From contig OV884056.1 of the NCBI GenBank assembly GCA_930367215.1, positions 277,990,067 through 278,054,066 on the forward strand: 64,000 nt of DNA, read 5' to 3'. A program made the translations under genes and the position numbers. This stretch comes from Pollenia angustigena. Taxonomy: Eukaryota; Arthropoda; Insecta; Diptera; Polleniidae. Under the pieces are notes generated by a model. That model searched no databases, was not told the DNA's origin, and worked only from the letters and a program-made list of their open reading frames with translations. This document shows, one piece after another, positions 10,718 to 19,763 of this stretch. How positions within the stretch are numbered: the first letter of the stretch is position 1; each line of letters starts with the position of its first letter.

Positions 10718-11460
10718 TTATGTATGGAACAAAATATCGGCCAAATGGCCGCCGCGGCACACCTCAATCCGGTGGTCAAAATTTTCGATGACGCTGAGGC
10801 ATAATTGAGGTTCCTTCAGCTCTTGAATTGTTGCGGGCTTATTAATGTACACCTTTTCTTTCAAATAACCCCAAAGAAAGAAGTCCAACGGTGTCAAATC
10901 ACATGATCTCGGAGGCCAATTGACACCACCACCATGTGAGATAACGGCCATTGAATTTGTCGCGCAAAGAGCCATTGTTTCGTTAGCAGTGTGGAAAATG
11001 CCACCGTCTTGTTGAAACCGCATATTGTCCACATCCATATCTTCCAATACAGGCCATCAAATTTTGGAAAATTGATGATGCCGCCAGCCCAAAAGCCGTT
11101 CCAAACAGTCACTGTTTGTGGGTGCATTTTTTTTGTTTTTTTATTTATTTTATTCTTATGTATATATTTTTTTTTTAATTCCCTAAGTTAAACCCTGCGA
11201 AGCTCTGCGCTTGTCTGCAGGAATGAAACCAGAGTCTCTGGCGGGAATCGAACCCGCAACCCCGGCGTTGATAACCAGCTCATTAGCATCTAGGCTACCG
11301 GGGCACTCAATTGGGTTTTTGAGCGTCACTCTTGGATTATGATTAGTCCAAATGCGGCAATTCTGCCTATTGACGAATCCACTTTTGTAAAAAGTGCCTT
11401 ATCACTGAAGATGATTTTCTTCGAAATTTGATTTATATGCATTTTGATTTGAACGCCCAT
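10718..11460 (-). pseudogene. Disrupted mariner-like transposase (family 2)
   Basis: Readable blocks on the minus strand include VNWPPRSCDLTPLDFFLWGY with the third catalytic aspartate, FQQDGGIFHTANETMA around the second, and a C-terminus ending GGHLADILFHT. The N-terminal side carries MHPQTVTVW, and beyond the SINE come words of the SDEAHF-type block. Frames change at several points and much of the N-terminus is missing, so the copy is dead. This is the same superfamily as the transposase at 2729-3670 but a different family: ELEDMDV and IENFDHRIEVC are specific to it. Confidence 0.75.
11128..11308 (-). mobile_element. tRNA-derived SINE, family A (copy 1)
   Basis: Read on the minus strand it begins GTGCCCCGGTAGCCTAG, with a box A-like TAGCCTAGATGC and a box B GGTTCGATTCC about 45 bp later. 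A unique body follows and then an A-rich tail (T-rich on the plus strand, 11128-11175). The internal RNA polymerase III promoter boxes and the tail identify a tRNA-derived SINE. The acceptor stem does not pair, so it is not a tRNA gene. It split the mariner transposase at 10718-11460. A second copy lies at 18153-18245. Confidence 0.75.
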
Positions 11461-11819
11461 TTTCATAATAAGCCTGAATAACTTTAACGGTTCAAATTGA
11501 GTTAGTGAGATATGTCAAATGAAATACAGAACAAAACTAGGCGTTTAGTTGTGGGTCACTTTCAACATCGGCCCTTAACTACCCGTTATAAGCAAAAATT
11601 CTAATTGTCTAGTTCTCTAATTCTTATTCTCTGTCCATAGGCCAATATCGGGGTACGTTAGTATTTGGCCTAGGTGTTTTACTATATGCATGCCAATATT
11701 CAGCTTTCTAGCCCATCAGTGGGCTTCAAGCAGCTCTGGATAGACAGAAAAAGAAGAAAACACATATAATCAACAATAACAAAGGCCTGCAAAATTTGGA
11801 AAAGTCGAAACCCTAGGAC

Positions 11820-13651
11820 CAGGGTTGTCAGATTTATTTTGACCTTTTTCGCCAAATTCAATGTCAAAAATCGCCAAAATCGCCAAAGCCTTTATTTTCC
11901 AGTTTTTGGCAGTAAAATACATATTTTTCAATTTATTAAAAATATTTTTTATAAATCCTAAAAAATTAATTTGTTCCGTTTTGCTAAAATATTTTGTTGA
12001 TTTTGAATAAAACACAAATTATTTAGGAAATTATTGTCATTTCTTTTTATTATGATAATATTGGTATGTTTTAATTATGTATGGAACAAAATATCGGCCA
12101 AATGGCCGCCGCGACGGCACACCTCCATCCGATGGTCCAAATTTTCGATGACAATGAGGCATAATTATGGTTCTATCTCATCCTTTAGCTCTTGAATTGT
12201 TGCTGGCTTATCGACGTACACCTTTTCATTTAAATAACCCCAAAGAAAGAAGTCCAACGGTGTCAACTTCTTGGCGGCCAATCGACATTGCCACCACGTG
12301 AGATAACAAGGCTATTGAATTCGTCGCGCAAAAGAGCCCTTGTTTCGTTAGCTGTGTGGCAAGTGGCACCGTACTGTTGACATCACAAATTGTCCACATC
12401 CATATCTTCCAATTCGGGCCATAAAAAGTTCGTTATCATCTCACGATAGCGAACACCATTCACATTAACTACCTGACCGTCCTCATTTTGAAAAAATACG
12501 GCCCGATGATGCCGGCAACCCATAAACCGCACCAAACAGTGACTCTTTGTGGGTGCATTGGTTTTTCGACAATCACTCTTGGATTATCATTCGCCCAAAT
12601 GCGGCAATTCTACTTCTTGACGAATCCACTAAGGTGAAAATCTGCCTAATCACTGAATCACGATAATAAGCCTTAATAACTTTAACGCGCTGCTCGATTT
12701 TGTATCTTTCCATGGTGCAAATTGAGTTAGTCTGAAATTGAGAAATGTCAAATGAAGTGCAGAAAAAAACTTGACGTTAAGGTTTGGTTCACATTTAACA
12801 TCGGACCTTAAAATGTAACCACCCTTAAATTTTTATATATGTAGTTGCAGCTTTATTATATATCTAAAACGCTTCACCGGCAAAGCTCCCTATTTGTCTT
12901 CTTTTTTTGAATACACTTTAAAGGTATTGCATTTATTCAACGATGGTACAAAAGAAGTGCAACTTGTAACACGTAATAACGTGTATAGAAGTTCGTAATG
13001 TATTCTACTTCGAAGGCGAGTTTAAGTAAATTTCAAAGCTTAAACACAGGCATTACTAGTAATAATTACCAGAATATAAAGAGCAGTCAAAGTAAGTTCC
13101 TTAAAATTGTACGTACCTTCCGTATCGTTGAAGCTTTAAAGTTTTGGCATAAACTTGTTTATCTTTCCAATTAACCAACGCTAATTTTTCCATTGTGTTT
13201 CAAAAATGTCCAAAGGTATGTAAGAGTTCATAAAAATATCACTAACAAGAACGTATAGTATCTGTGATAACAAATTGCCACATACATAGACTTTAAATAT
13301 ATTTATGTTTAATTCAATTAATTGATTCTTTCAAAAGCACGTTAAAATATAAAAAACTATTTTATTGGAAATATTTATTTTATTCATCAGCCATTTGAAT
13401 ATACTTTCAAATTCTTACCATACATATGAATGCCTCAAATTTCATACACAAAAATACTATAAGTTTTTCTCAGTATTGAATTTAACGAATTTCAAAACAA
13501 ATGCATTGCTCATAAAAAATAGCCAACAAAATCGCCAACTTTTTTGTTAAATCGCCAAAAAATCGCCATGTCGCCAAATCAAAAATTAGGTCGCAAAACA
13601 AGATTGAAAATCGCCACGTTTGGCGAGAAATCGCCACATCTGACAACCCTG
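11820..13651. mobile_element. hAT-type non-autonomous transposon with perfect 8-bp target duplication
   Basis: The termini are CAGGGTTGTCAGAT and its exact complement ATCTGACAACCCTG. The flanks carry the perfect 8-bp duplication CCTAGGAC (11812-11819 and 13652-13659), which defines the hAT superfamily. Many copies of TCGCCA/TGGCGA sit just inside both ends, typical of hAT subterminal transposase-binding repeats. No transposase remains. A mariner-like element (12015-12820) was later inserted into it. The rest of the interior is AT-rich. Confidence 0.9.
12015..12820 (-). mobile_element. Mariner-like element, family 2, nested in the hAT element
   Basis: It starts at TTAGGAAATTATTGTC, runs through a minus-strand transposase relic, and ends at ACATTTAACATCGGACCTTAA. 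Words matching the family include MHPQRVTV (near 12550), VNGVRYREMITNF-like sequence (near 12450) and NPRVIVEK-like sequence. Several stops and shifts are present and the N-terminus is shortened. It must be younger than the hAT element that contains it. Confidence 0.75.
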
Positions 13652-13659
13652 CCTAGGAC

Positions 13660-13979
13660 TAGCGTTTACTTTTCTAAATTTCTCCATCACATCGTGAAGT
13701 CTTCGCTTTAAGTTTTAAAAACCCTGATTTTCGCTATATTCGAGATGTGTTAACTGCGCGAATTGATCTTTATTTATCAAACCGTATAAGTTGCTAATAG
13801 TCCCACCAAATCTCTTTAAAATAAATGTTTAACCCTTGTAACATCTTGTGTCTTCCCTGAGATATCTTTACCTTTAGTTTAAAAGAGTCGATTTTTCAAT
13901 TAATTTATTGTATTTTCGCCAAAGGTATTTGAATTTTTTGCTTGGTTTTTTATAGTTTTGACTTATTTTTGATATTTTT
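13660..13979. other. Sequence without recognisable feature
   Basis: AT-rich; no repeat or coding signal recognised. Confidence 0.4.
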
Positions 13980-14140
13980 AATACCCTCCACCGATGGTAA
14001 AAGGGTATAATATCCGTTTGTAATATCTCTAATATTGATCTTAAACTCTATGAAATATATATGTATGAATATTCTAGGTCCTTATGAGGAGCAAAGTTTA
14101 TTAAACTGCGTCCGTCTGTCCGTTGAAATAGGGTTTCCGA
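13980..14140 (+). mobile_element. Fragment of a Helentron-associated (mini-me-like) element
   Basis: ATACCCTCCACCGATGGTAA...GGGTATAAT forms the characteristic 5' stem, followed by a stretch ending TGCGTCCGTCTGTCCGTTG, a short GTCY microsatellite. This order (GGGTATA stem, TATA-rich stretch, GTCY run) is the same as at 31665-32879. The 3' hairpin is missing. Confidence 0.55.
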
Positions 14141-14645
14141 AGATCACCATTTACGATTATATTGTTATTGACAAAAGGCAAATTTTACAGGAGAGGGGTT
14201 TTTTCTTAAGTAGTGCAGCGCTTTATTTGGTTTCATATTATGCATTAATTAATTTCCTCAATTATAATGGCGTATTCGATAGTTTTCAAGAGCATGCTGA
14301 GATTTAAGTGATCGTTTACGATAGTTTTAATGATGTCGCTTACGATATAATCGCAAAAAGGGCTCTATAAAGTCCGGAATTGTTAGCTTATGACAGGGCT
14401 GTCAGATATGGCGATTTTTCGCCAAACGTGGCGATTTTGAAAAGTGTTTGGCGATGGGATTTCCCATTTGGCGACTGGCGACTTTTATGGCGATTTCTGA
14501 TATAACTGGCGATTAACTTGGCTATTTTTACCATTTATATTATTTCGGCAATTTTGTTTAACAACTTGTCATTTTTGTTATCATTACTAATATAAAAAAA
14601 CATATTTAGTGAATTTTATATTCAGTCACTATTTTATTCTAACAC

Positions 14646-14846
14646 TCAATTTACATGATGAATTTTATGACGTCCAATTTTAGACGTCATTTTTTGTTTG
14701 GTAGCAAGCGGTGTAGAGAAGAATGAGGAAGAGAAAACAGAAATCATGTCTATTTTTCTACCCCTCTTTCTTCTCTACACCGCTTGCTGCCAAACAAAAA
14801 AATGACGTCCAAAATTGGACGTCATAAAATTCATCATGTAAATTGA
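14646..14846. repeat. Large palindrome, arms about 80 bp
   Basis: The left arm, from TCAATTTACATGATGAATTT to GGTGTAGAGAAGAA, is repeated inverted as TTCTTCTCTACACC ... AAATTCATCATGTAAATTGA. There are only a few mismatches, and the loop is about 42 nt. Each arm also contains its own small palindrome GACGTCCAATTTTAGACGTC. Confidence 0.85.
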
Positions 14847-15007
14847 ATGTAATAGTTTGTATGTAATTCTAATAGTATGAAGTTCAAAACTCCAGTAATG
14901 AAATCGGTGAGACTGAAGTGTACGATCTTATAGACTTGTGTACTTAGTTTAAGTTTTTAACTGAATACATACATATATGATCTCTTAAAAAAAATTACAG
15001 AATCAAA

Positions 15008-15128
15008 ACAAATAATCTTTGGAAAAGGTTTCCTGATGAGCTGGCCTAAGTAAGCAACCAGTGAAATGCGCATAGAAGCTAGCTTTCCCTCAACAATAAA
15101 TCTCAGTGTATTTATCAAATATGAAAAA
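15008..15128 (-). repeat. 120-bp repeat shared with the insertion at 25117-25235
   Basis: The reverse complement reads ...GCGCATTTCACTGGTTGCTT, then AGGCCAG.TCATCAGGAAAC, matching 25160-25207 closely. The flanking TTTATTGTTGA and TTGATAAA words also match. The family is unknown to me. Confidence 0.65.
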
Positions 15129-15383
15129 TTGGGAGCTTATCTCATCATACGGAAATCTTATTAAAAACAAAATTTACTTCGGCAACTTTTTTGTATTTTT
15201 TCTCAGTTTTTGGCGATTTTTTACTGAAAAATTATACTAGCGTTTTTTGTATGAAAAATTTAATTAAAAAAAAAAGAAAATTTTACAAAAACTGAACAAA
15301 ATCGACGTTCGGCGATTTTTGGCGATTTCTGACATCCGATATGGCGATGGAGCTCAAAAAAATCTGACAACCCTGGCTTATGA

Positions 15384-16204
15384 AGCTCAGTCTGATCGGT
15401 AAACAAATGGCTGAGATAGAAGCAAACAATTTCGAATGCCTCTAATTTTACCCAAAACACCCTTCTTGTTTATATTTTTGTGGTTATCTGGAGAACGGCG
15501 ATATCCCAATTAGGTACAAGCATCCGCCAAATTTGGTTTCTAAGATTTTCTTCTTGCCTTTTTCCTTAAGGATTAAAAGGATTTTTTTTTTTTTAATATT
15601 TTAAAGCGGAGGCTTATTAAAGCCGCATGCTTTAAAAAGTTAAAAAGTTAAATTCATGGCTGTTCTACTAAGCAAAAAGAGACAAGATCAAAATCTAGTC
15701 TAACTTAAAAAATATCTAATGTTAAAATTGAAAGCAACTGAAAATTATCTATTATTGTTTTGAATTTTACATTTAACAAAAACAAATTCTTAAATGTACT
15801 ATTTATTGATAAATCATTGAATATGAAATGTAAATATAAGTATCAAAATACAAACATACTTTTATCTTCAAATATTGCAAAGTATACATAGTTTATATTC
15901 TAATGATTATTTAACATCAAAAAATATGAAGAGAATTATTCAATATAAATTTGTCTCCCGCCTGTGTACATAACCAGAACTTTTTATTTACTGATTGCCG
16001 TTGCATTAACCCTGCAGACAAAGTTAGTGGTATTCAGCTAGAAATATACAAGCATTTGCACTTTAGATTTTCTTCATTTATCAAACTACCAAATTTTACA
16101 TTGGGTTTTCATATGAGCCCAACTAGTTCATTTTTATCCAGTTTTATAATAGTTTAAATCTAGTTGTTTTATTTATAGTATAAGTTTTAAAAGATAAAAT
16201 TAAA
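15384..16204. other. AT-rich sequence without recognisable feature
   Basis: No coding, repeat-family or structural signal seen. A 14-bp T run lies near 15580. Confidence 0.4.
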
Positions 16205-16560
16205 TAATCACCCCTATCGTGAATAATTTTTCCCTCGCAATTTTTCCCCTTTTCACATATTTGCGATCATGAACAACTCCCATGAAAAAATATAATTCAA
16301 AGAGGAATAATAACGTGAAAAAATGTTCACGGGAATAAAATTCCCCTTATGGTGAAAAATTTTTTCCCTCGTAATTTCTTCACATTTCCCTTAGATTTTC
16401 TCACTTTATTTTTGCTAGGGAAAAGAACATGTATGTAAGTAGTTCCTCCTATAAATCAAATGCAAAACAAAAGGTCGATTGCCTGCGGATTTGTGAAGCT
16501 TTCGACAGACTTGGTGGCAGAATTTTGGAAAATATTTTACTACATAAAATTATAATGAGA
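16205..16560. mobile_element. Second copy of the CCCTATCGTGAATAAT element, truncated
   Basis: It begins AATCACCCCTATCGTGAATA and follows the 5881-6530 element in reverse orientation (CATATTTGCGATCATGAA, CTTTATTTTTGCTAGGG, GCCTGCGGATTTGTGAAGCT). It fades out near 16560 without a recognisable second terminus. Confidence 0.65.
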
Positions 16561-16773
16561 ATATCACATTGAAATGGAACTTACACCAAACTTTAAAGTT
16601 CTAAGTTGATAGGGACAATTATGTTCTAACACTTTATATGAAGGGGACTTGTCACTTTAAGGAAGGGCTTAATTGGCACCTTTTTGACACTTTGTAAAAT
16701 CCTAACAAAAAATTTTCTTCTTTTGCAAAGCACTAATAGCTAATTTTTAAAAGTAAGCGCACACTTATGCGCT

Positions 16774-17087
16774 AGTCTGACTTCACACGTTTCATTTTTT
16801 GATGCTAATTTCTAATGTTTTTAGGCGAGAGAAGAAAGGGTGTTCGTACGGAGATGCCTTTACTCGGTCGGTACGCTTTGTGTTTTTATTCTTTGTTATA
16901 TGCACAACGATTGCTGCCTGTAATTTTTTTCTTTTCTTTTTCTCTTTGATTCGCTGTTAATAAAACTGTTGTTGTTTTGAATCGAAGAAAGTTGAAAACG
17001 ATTGCTGCGTGTGATTAAGTTCGCATCTTTAATAGGGAATTGAAAAGAAGTTGATTATCAAAAGATGAAACGTGTAAATTCAGACCT
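16774..17087. mobile_element. Small MITE with AGTCTGACTTCACACGTTTC ends
   Basis: The left end (AGTCTGACTTCACACGTTTC) and right end (GAAACGTGTAAATTCAGACC) are imperfect inverted repeats, flanked by TA on both sides. Layout and terminal GTCTGA words resemble the 300-bp element at 34997-35296. No coding capacity. Confidence 0.55.
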
Positions 17088-17375
17088 AGCAATAAGTCAT
17101 ACAGAGATGCAGTAAGGTAAGTATTCGCTCACTTAAATCAAAAAAAAAATATGTAGCATTTGAAGAGTCACGACATTCCCTTACTACAAAGCAGGTTTGT
17201 AAGGGAAAATATTAAAAATTACTAATCAAATCACAATTTTAATATTGTGTTCTCTGGTGACGGGATAAGCGCTTTAAGGACAAATTTCCCGCAGAGAACC
17301 TTTGTAGAAATAGCCTTCCATATAAAAAATAGATACTTATTAAAGTATTCTTTAACTTCTTAGAAGAAGAATATG
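17088..17375. other. Sequence without recognisable feature
   Basis: AT-rich spacer; GGGATAAGCGCTTTAAGG near 17260 has weak dyad symmetry only. Confidence 0.35.
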
Positions 17376-18120
17376 TTTTAAGCTGCATGAGAACTTCAAA
17401 TGAAATGCAAAAAAGAAATATTGTTGGAATGAATTTTTTTTTTTTTTTTTTATATAATTTGGTAGATAATTGTATGGCATTTATTTCTTAGATATGATTT
17501 CCAGCATATGTTCATCGCAGCTACGCGTTATATGGTCCATTCGACAAGTCCAACTTTTTTATAGTTTTTCCAAAAAATCTGGCCTTCTTCAAAAGTTGCT
17601 GGTTTGTCGGTCCTTTAAAAAGGAATCCAGAGGAGTTAAATCGCACTAAAGAGAGGGCCAGTAACCAGGACCACTTCGGGAAGTAAACCAAATTGATTTT
17701 ACACTAATTGTTAAGCGCGCTATATGGCAAGTTGCGCCGTCCTGTTAGAACCAAATGTCGTTGATGTTTAGCTGCATAATATTTGGAAACAAAAATTTTG
17801 TCAGCATGGATGAATAGCGCTCGCCTTTCACCGTAACGGCAGGTCCTTGCTCATTTCGAAAGAGCGTGTTGATTGCAAGAAATAATTAATTTAAATTGAT
17901 GTGATGGTTAATGGCTTGAAGATTGTTTTTGCTCCAAATACATCAATTTGGCCTATTGACTTGGCCATTTATCCAGAAATAAGCTTCGTAAAATGGACGG
18001 AAGTGCTCAATCAACTTCTAGAGCATATTTATTTCTTTTTTTTAAAGTAATTTACCACAAATTGGAAGCATTGTTCCTAGCGTTAAAAGATTCATTATGA
18101 CTTGCCAAACCTTACAGAAT
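17376..18120 (-). mobile_element. Mariner-like element, third family, degenerate minus-strand copy
   Basis: The end word AGCTGCATGAGAACTT matches both ends of the plus-strand copy at 21258-22045. On the minus strand a decayed transposase can be read: D-I-W-F followed by QDGATCHIARLT around the second catalytic aspartate, then SRSGPGYWPS and CDLTPLD with the third. Stops interrupt the frame. This is the same superfamily as families 1 and 2 but clearly distinct. Confidence 0.65.
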
Positions 18121-18152
18121 GGAAATATCAACACAGTTTAACAATCTCAAGA

Positions 18153-18245
18153 GTGCCCCGGTAGGCTAGCTAGCAGTGAGCTAGTTGGGGTTGCGGGTTC
18201 GATTCCCGCCAGAGACTCTGGTTTCTTTCCTGCAGACAGAGAGTG
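18153..18245 (+). mobile_element. tRNA-derived SINE, family A (copy 2)
   Basis: GAGTGCCCCGGTAGGCTAGC starts the copy. Box B GGTTCGATTCCCGCCAGAGA follows, then TCTGGTTTC.TTCCTGCAGACA, the same body as the copy at 11128-11308. The 3' end and tail are decayed. The internal promoter boxes are present but the tRNA stems are not, so this is not a tRNA gene. Confidence 0.7.
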
Positions 18246-18311
18246 ATAAAAACAACGAACTTTAGCCTGAATAAAAACTAGTTAAAGTTTTCCAACTTGA
18301 GTACAAACATT

Positions 18312-18392
18312 CAGTCGATAGTAATATCGATATATCGATAGTGAAATCTGAACTATCGATTAATATCGATAGCAGAAAATATCGATATTATC
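18312..18392. promoter_or_regulatory. Cluster of TATCGATA motifs
   Basis: At least five overlapping ATCGAT cores occur in 80 bp (ATATCGATATATCGATAG, CTATCGATTAATATCGATAG, AATATCGATATT). In flies TATCGATA is the DREF/BEAF-type site. No promoter is evident here, so the cluster may instead be part of a transposon end. Confidence 0.4.
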
Positions 18393-18404
18393 CCAGCACT
18401 ACTT

Positions 18405-18446
18405 GTAATGATGACCTAAGTCGTAGCATGATGACCTAAGTCGTAG
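18405..18446 (+). repeat. Two tandem copies of a 20-bp unit
   Basis: ATGATGACCTAAGTCGTAG occurs twice in direct tandem order. Confidence 0.8.
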
Positions 18447-18586
18447 AGGATATTACGGAATTTAAAAGCATCTTTTGAATGATCCTTTGATTTGAAGAAC
18501 AGCTCTAGTCCCACTATAAGATAAAAAATGTTCTTAACATTTTCCTCGACTTTGTCATCGCACCCCCATACACAGAATCACTATTA

Positions 18587-19763
18587 AGGCCCAGTTAGGC
18601 GACCGTTGCTGTCGCCTATATGTTTTCGTCATATGTTTTCCCATACATAAACGAAAAGCAATAGTATACATAAAACAATACACACAGTGATGGGAATCAA
18701 AAATGTTTAAATGGTCACCGCTGTGCAGAAAAAGTACCAAGTGATTTAAATGGTATTAAAAAAGTATTTTGTGTATGTAAAAAACGTTATTAAATAAATA
18801 TTTATTTTATAGATTTACAATAAACAAATAAATATTTTAGTGTATATATTTTTAGCATACATATATTATAAATATCCATACACCAAACAAGGTTTTGATA
18901 CCATTCAAAGCCTTTTATATGTTTCTCATTTCCATTGTACAGGTAACCCTCGATTTACGCGGTCTGTTGGGACCGAAGAAAGCACGTGTAAATCCAATTC
19001 GCGTAAAACAAGGTTCAGGACTGGTACAAATTCCGTTTATGGGACCAGAAATTTAACATATCGCGTAAATCAAAACATGAGATACATACAAAATTTAATT
19101 TTGGGGCCCTAAAACCGTGTTAAATCAAGAACATAGAACTGTATATATTTTACTTTTAAAAAATTAAAGGATATTTCTTTATAACGATATGTATTAAGCT
19201 TTGTTGTTATATCTTTATAAAATAATTGAATTAAAAAAAAAATAGTCAAAAACAAACTAAACCAAGGCAAATTGAATAAAAAACCAGTAAAATTTTACTG
19301 GTGACTGAAATAATGGCAATATTCAGTAAATTTTTACTGATTACTAAAAAAACAGTATTCACTTTTTAAAAGAATTTAAATAAAAAAAAGTTATATTGTA
19401 AGCATTGTCAATTAATTTTTAGACTTTTTCAGGTAAAATATATTTGTTTGCATATGTTTCAGAAAAGGGAAATTAGCTTAGTACTGCATTATTTTAGTAA
19501 CTTGTAAAAGTTGTCTGAATACTGTAATTTTTTCAGTAAACAGAAAAAATTTACTGGTAGCTGAAAAAATTGCCATCATTTTTTGAGCGTGTTTTATTAA
19601 AACGCGTAAAAAAAGCGCGTATTTCAAAAAAAAGTTACTATTATTGATTCGTGTTATATCTAAATCGCGTAAATAAAGTACCGTGTAAATCAAGGGATAC
19701 CTGTATGTGTTTATGCATTTGATTATTTTAAACGGTAAAGCAACGTTCGCCAGACTGAGCCTT
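18587..19763. mobile_element. DNA transposon remnant with TTA target duplication (Harbinger-like layout)
   Basis: The left end AGGCCCAGTTAGGCGACCGT and right end ACGTTCGCCAGACTGAGCCT are imperfect inverted repeats, each flanked by TTA. A 3-bp TTA/TAA duplication is the rule for PIF/Harbinger elements; that assignment is inferred. No transposase is seen. Most of the interior is a younger nested pogo/Tigger-like element (18940-19703). Confidence 0.55.
18940..19703. mobile_element. Pogo/Tigger-like MITE, 764 bp
   Basis: The termini CAGGTAACCCTCGATTTACG and CGTGTAAATCAAGGGATACC-TG are inverted repeats of the CAGG..CCTCG..TTACG type characteristic of Tigger/pogo elements, with TA on both sides (18938-18939 and 19704-19705). 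The interior repeats CAGTAAA(A)TTTTACTG motifs and has no transposase frame. Confidence 0.75.

Larger units (their letters stand above)
10655..11575 (-). mobile_element. Mariner-like element, second family, interrupted by a SINE
   Basis: The element shares its left end (TTAGGAAATTATTGTC) and right-end words (ACATCGGCCCTTAA) with the nested copy at 12015-12820. The right-end words also occur at 31085 and 44166. The transposase on the minus strand is interrupted at 11128-11308 by a tRNA-derived SINE. Boundaries are approximate because the terminal repeats are poorly kept. Confidence 0.7.
14394..15375. mobile_element. hAT-type non-autonomous transposon, second copy, perfect 8-bp target duplication
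   Basis: The ends are CAGGGCTGTCAGAT and ATCTGACAACCCTG (13 of 14 complementary). The flanks are the perfect 8-bp duplication GCTTATGA (14386-14393 and 15376-15383). TGGCGAT/TCGCCA words cluster inside both ends. The interior differs from the copy at 11820-13651: it contains a large palindrome (14646-14846) and a 120-bp segment shared, inverted, with 25117-25235. Confidence 0.9.

Noticed and set aside
11225..11310. Possible tRNA gene on the minus strand with box B GGTTCGATTCC
   Set aside because: The acceptor and anticodon stems do not pair and the head continues into a SINE body with an A-rich tail. The same applies to 18153-18245 and 31310-31423.
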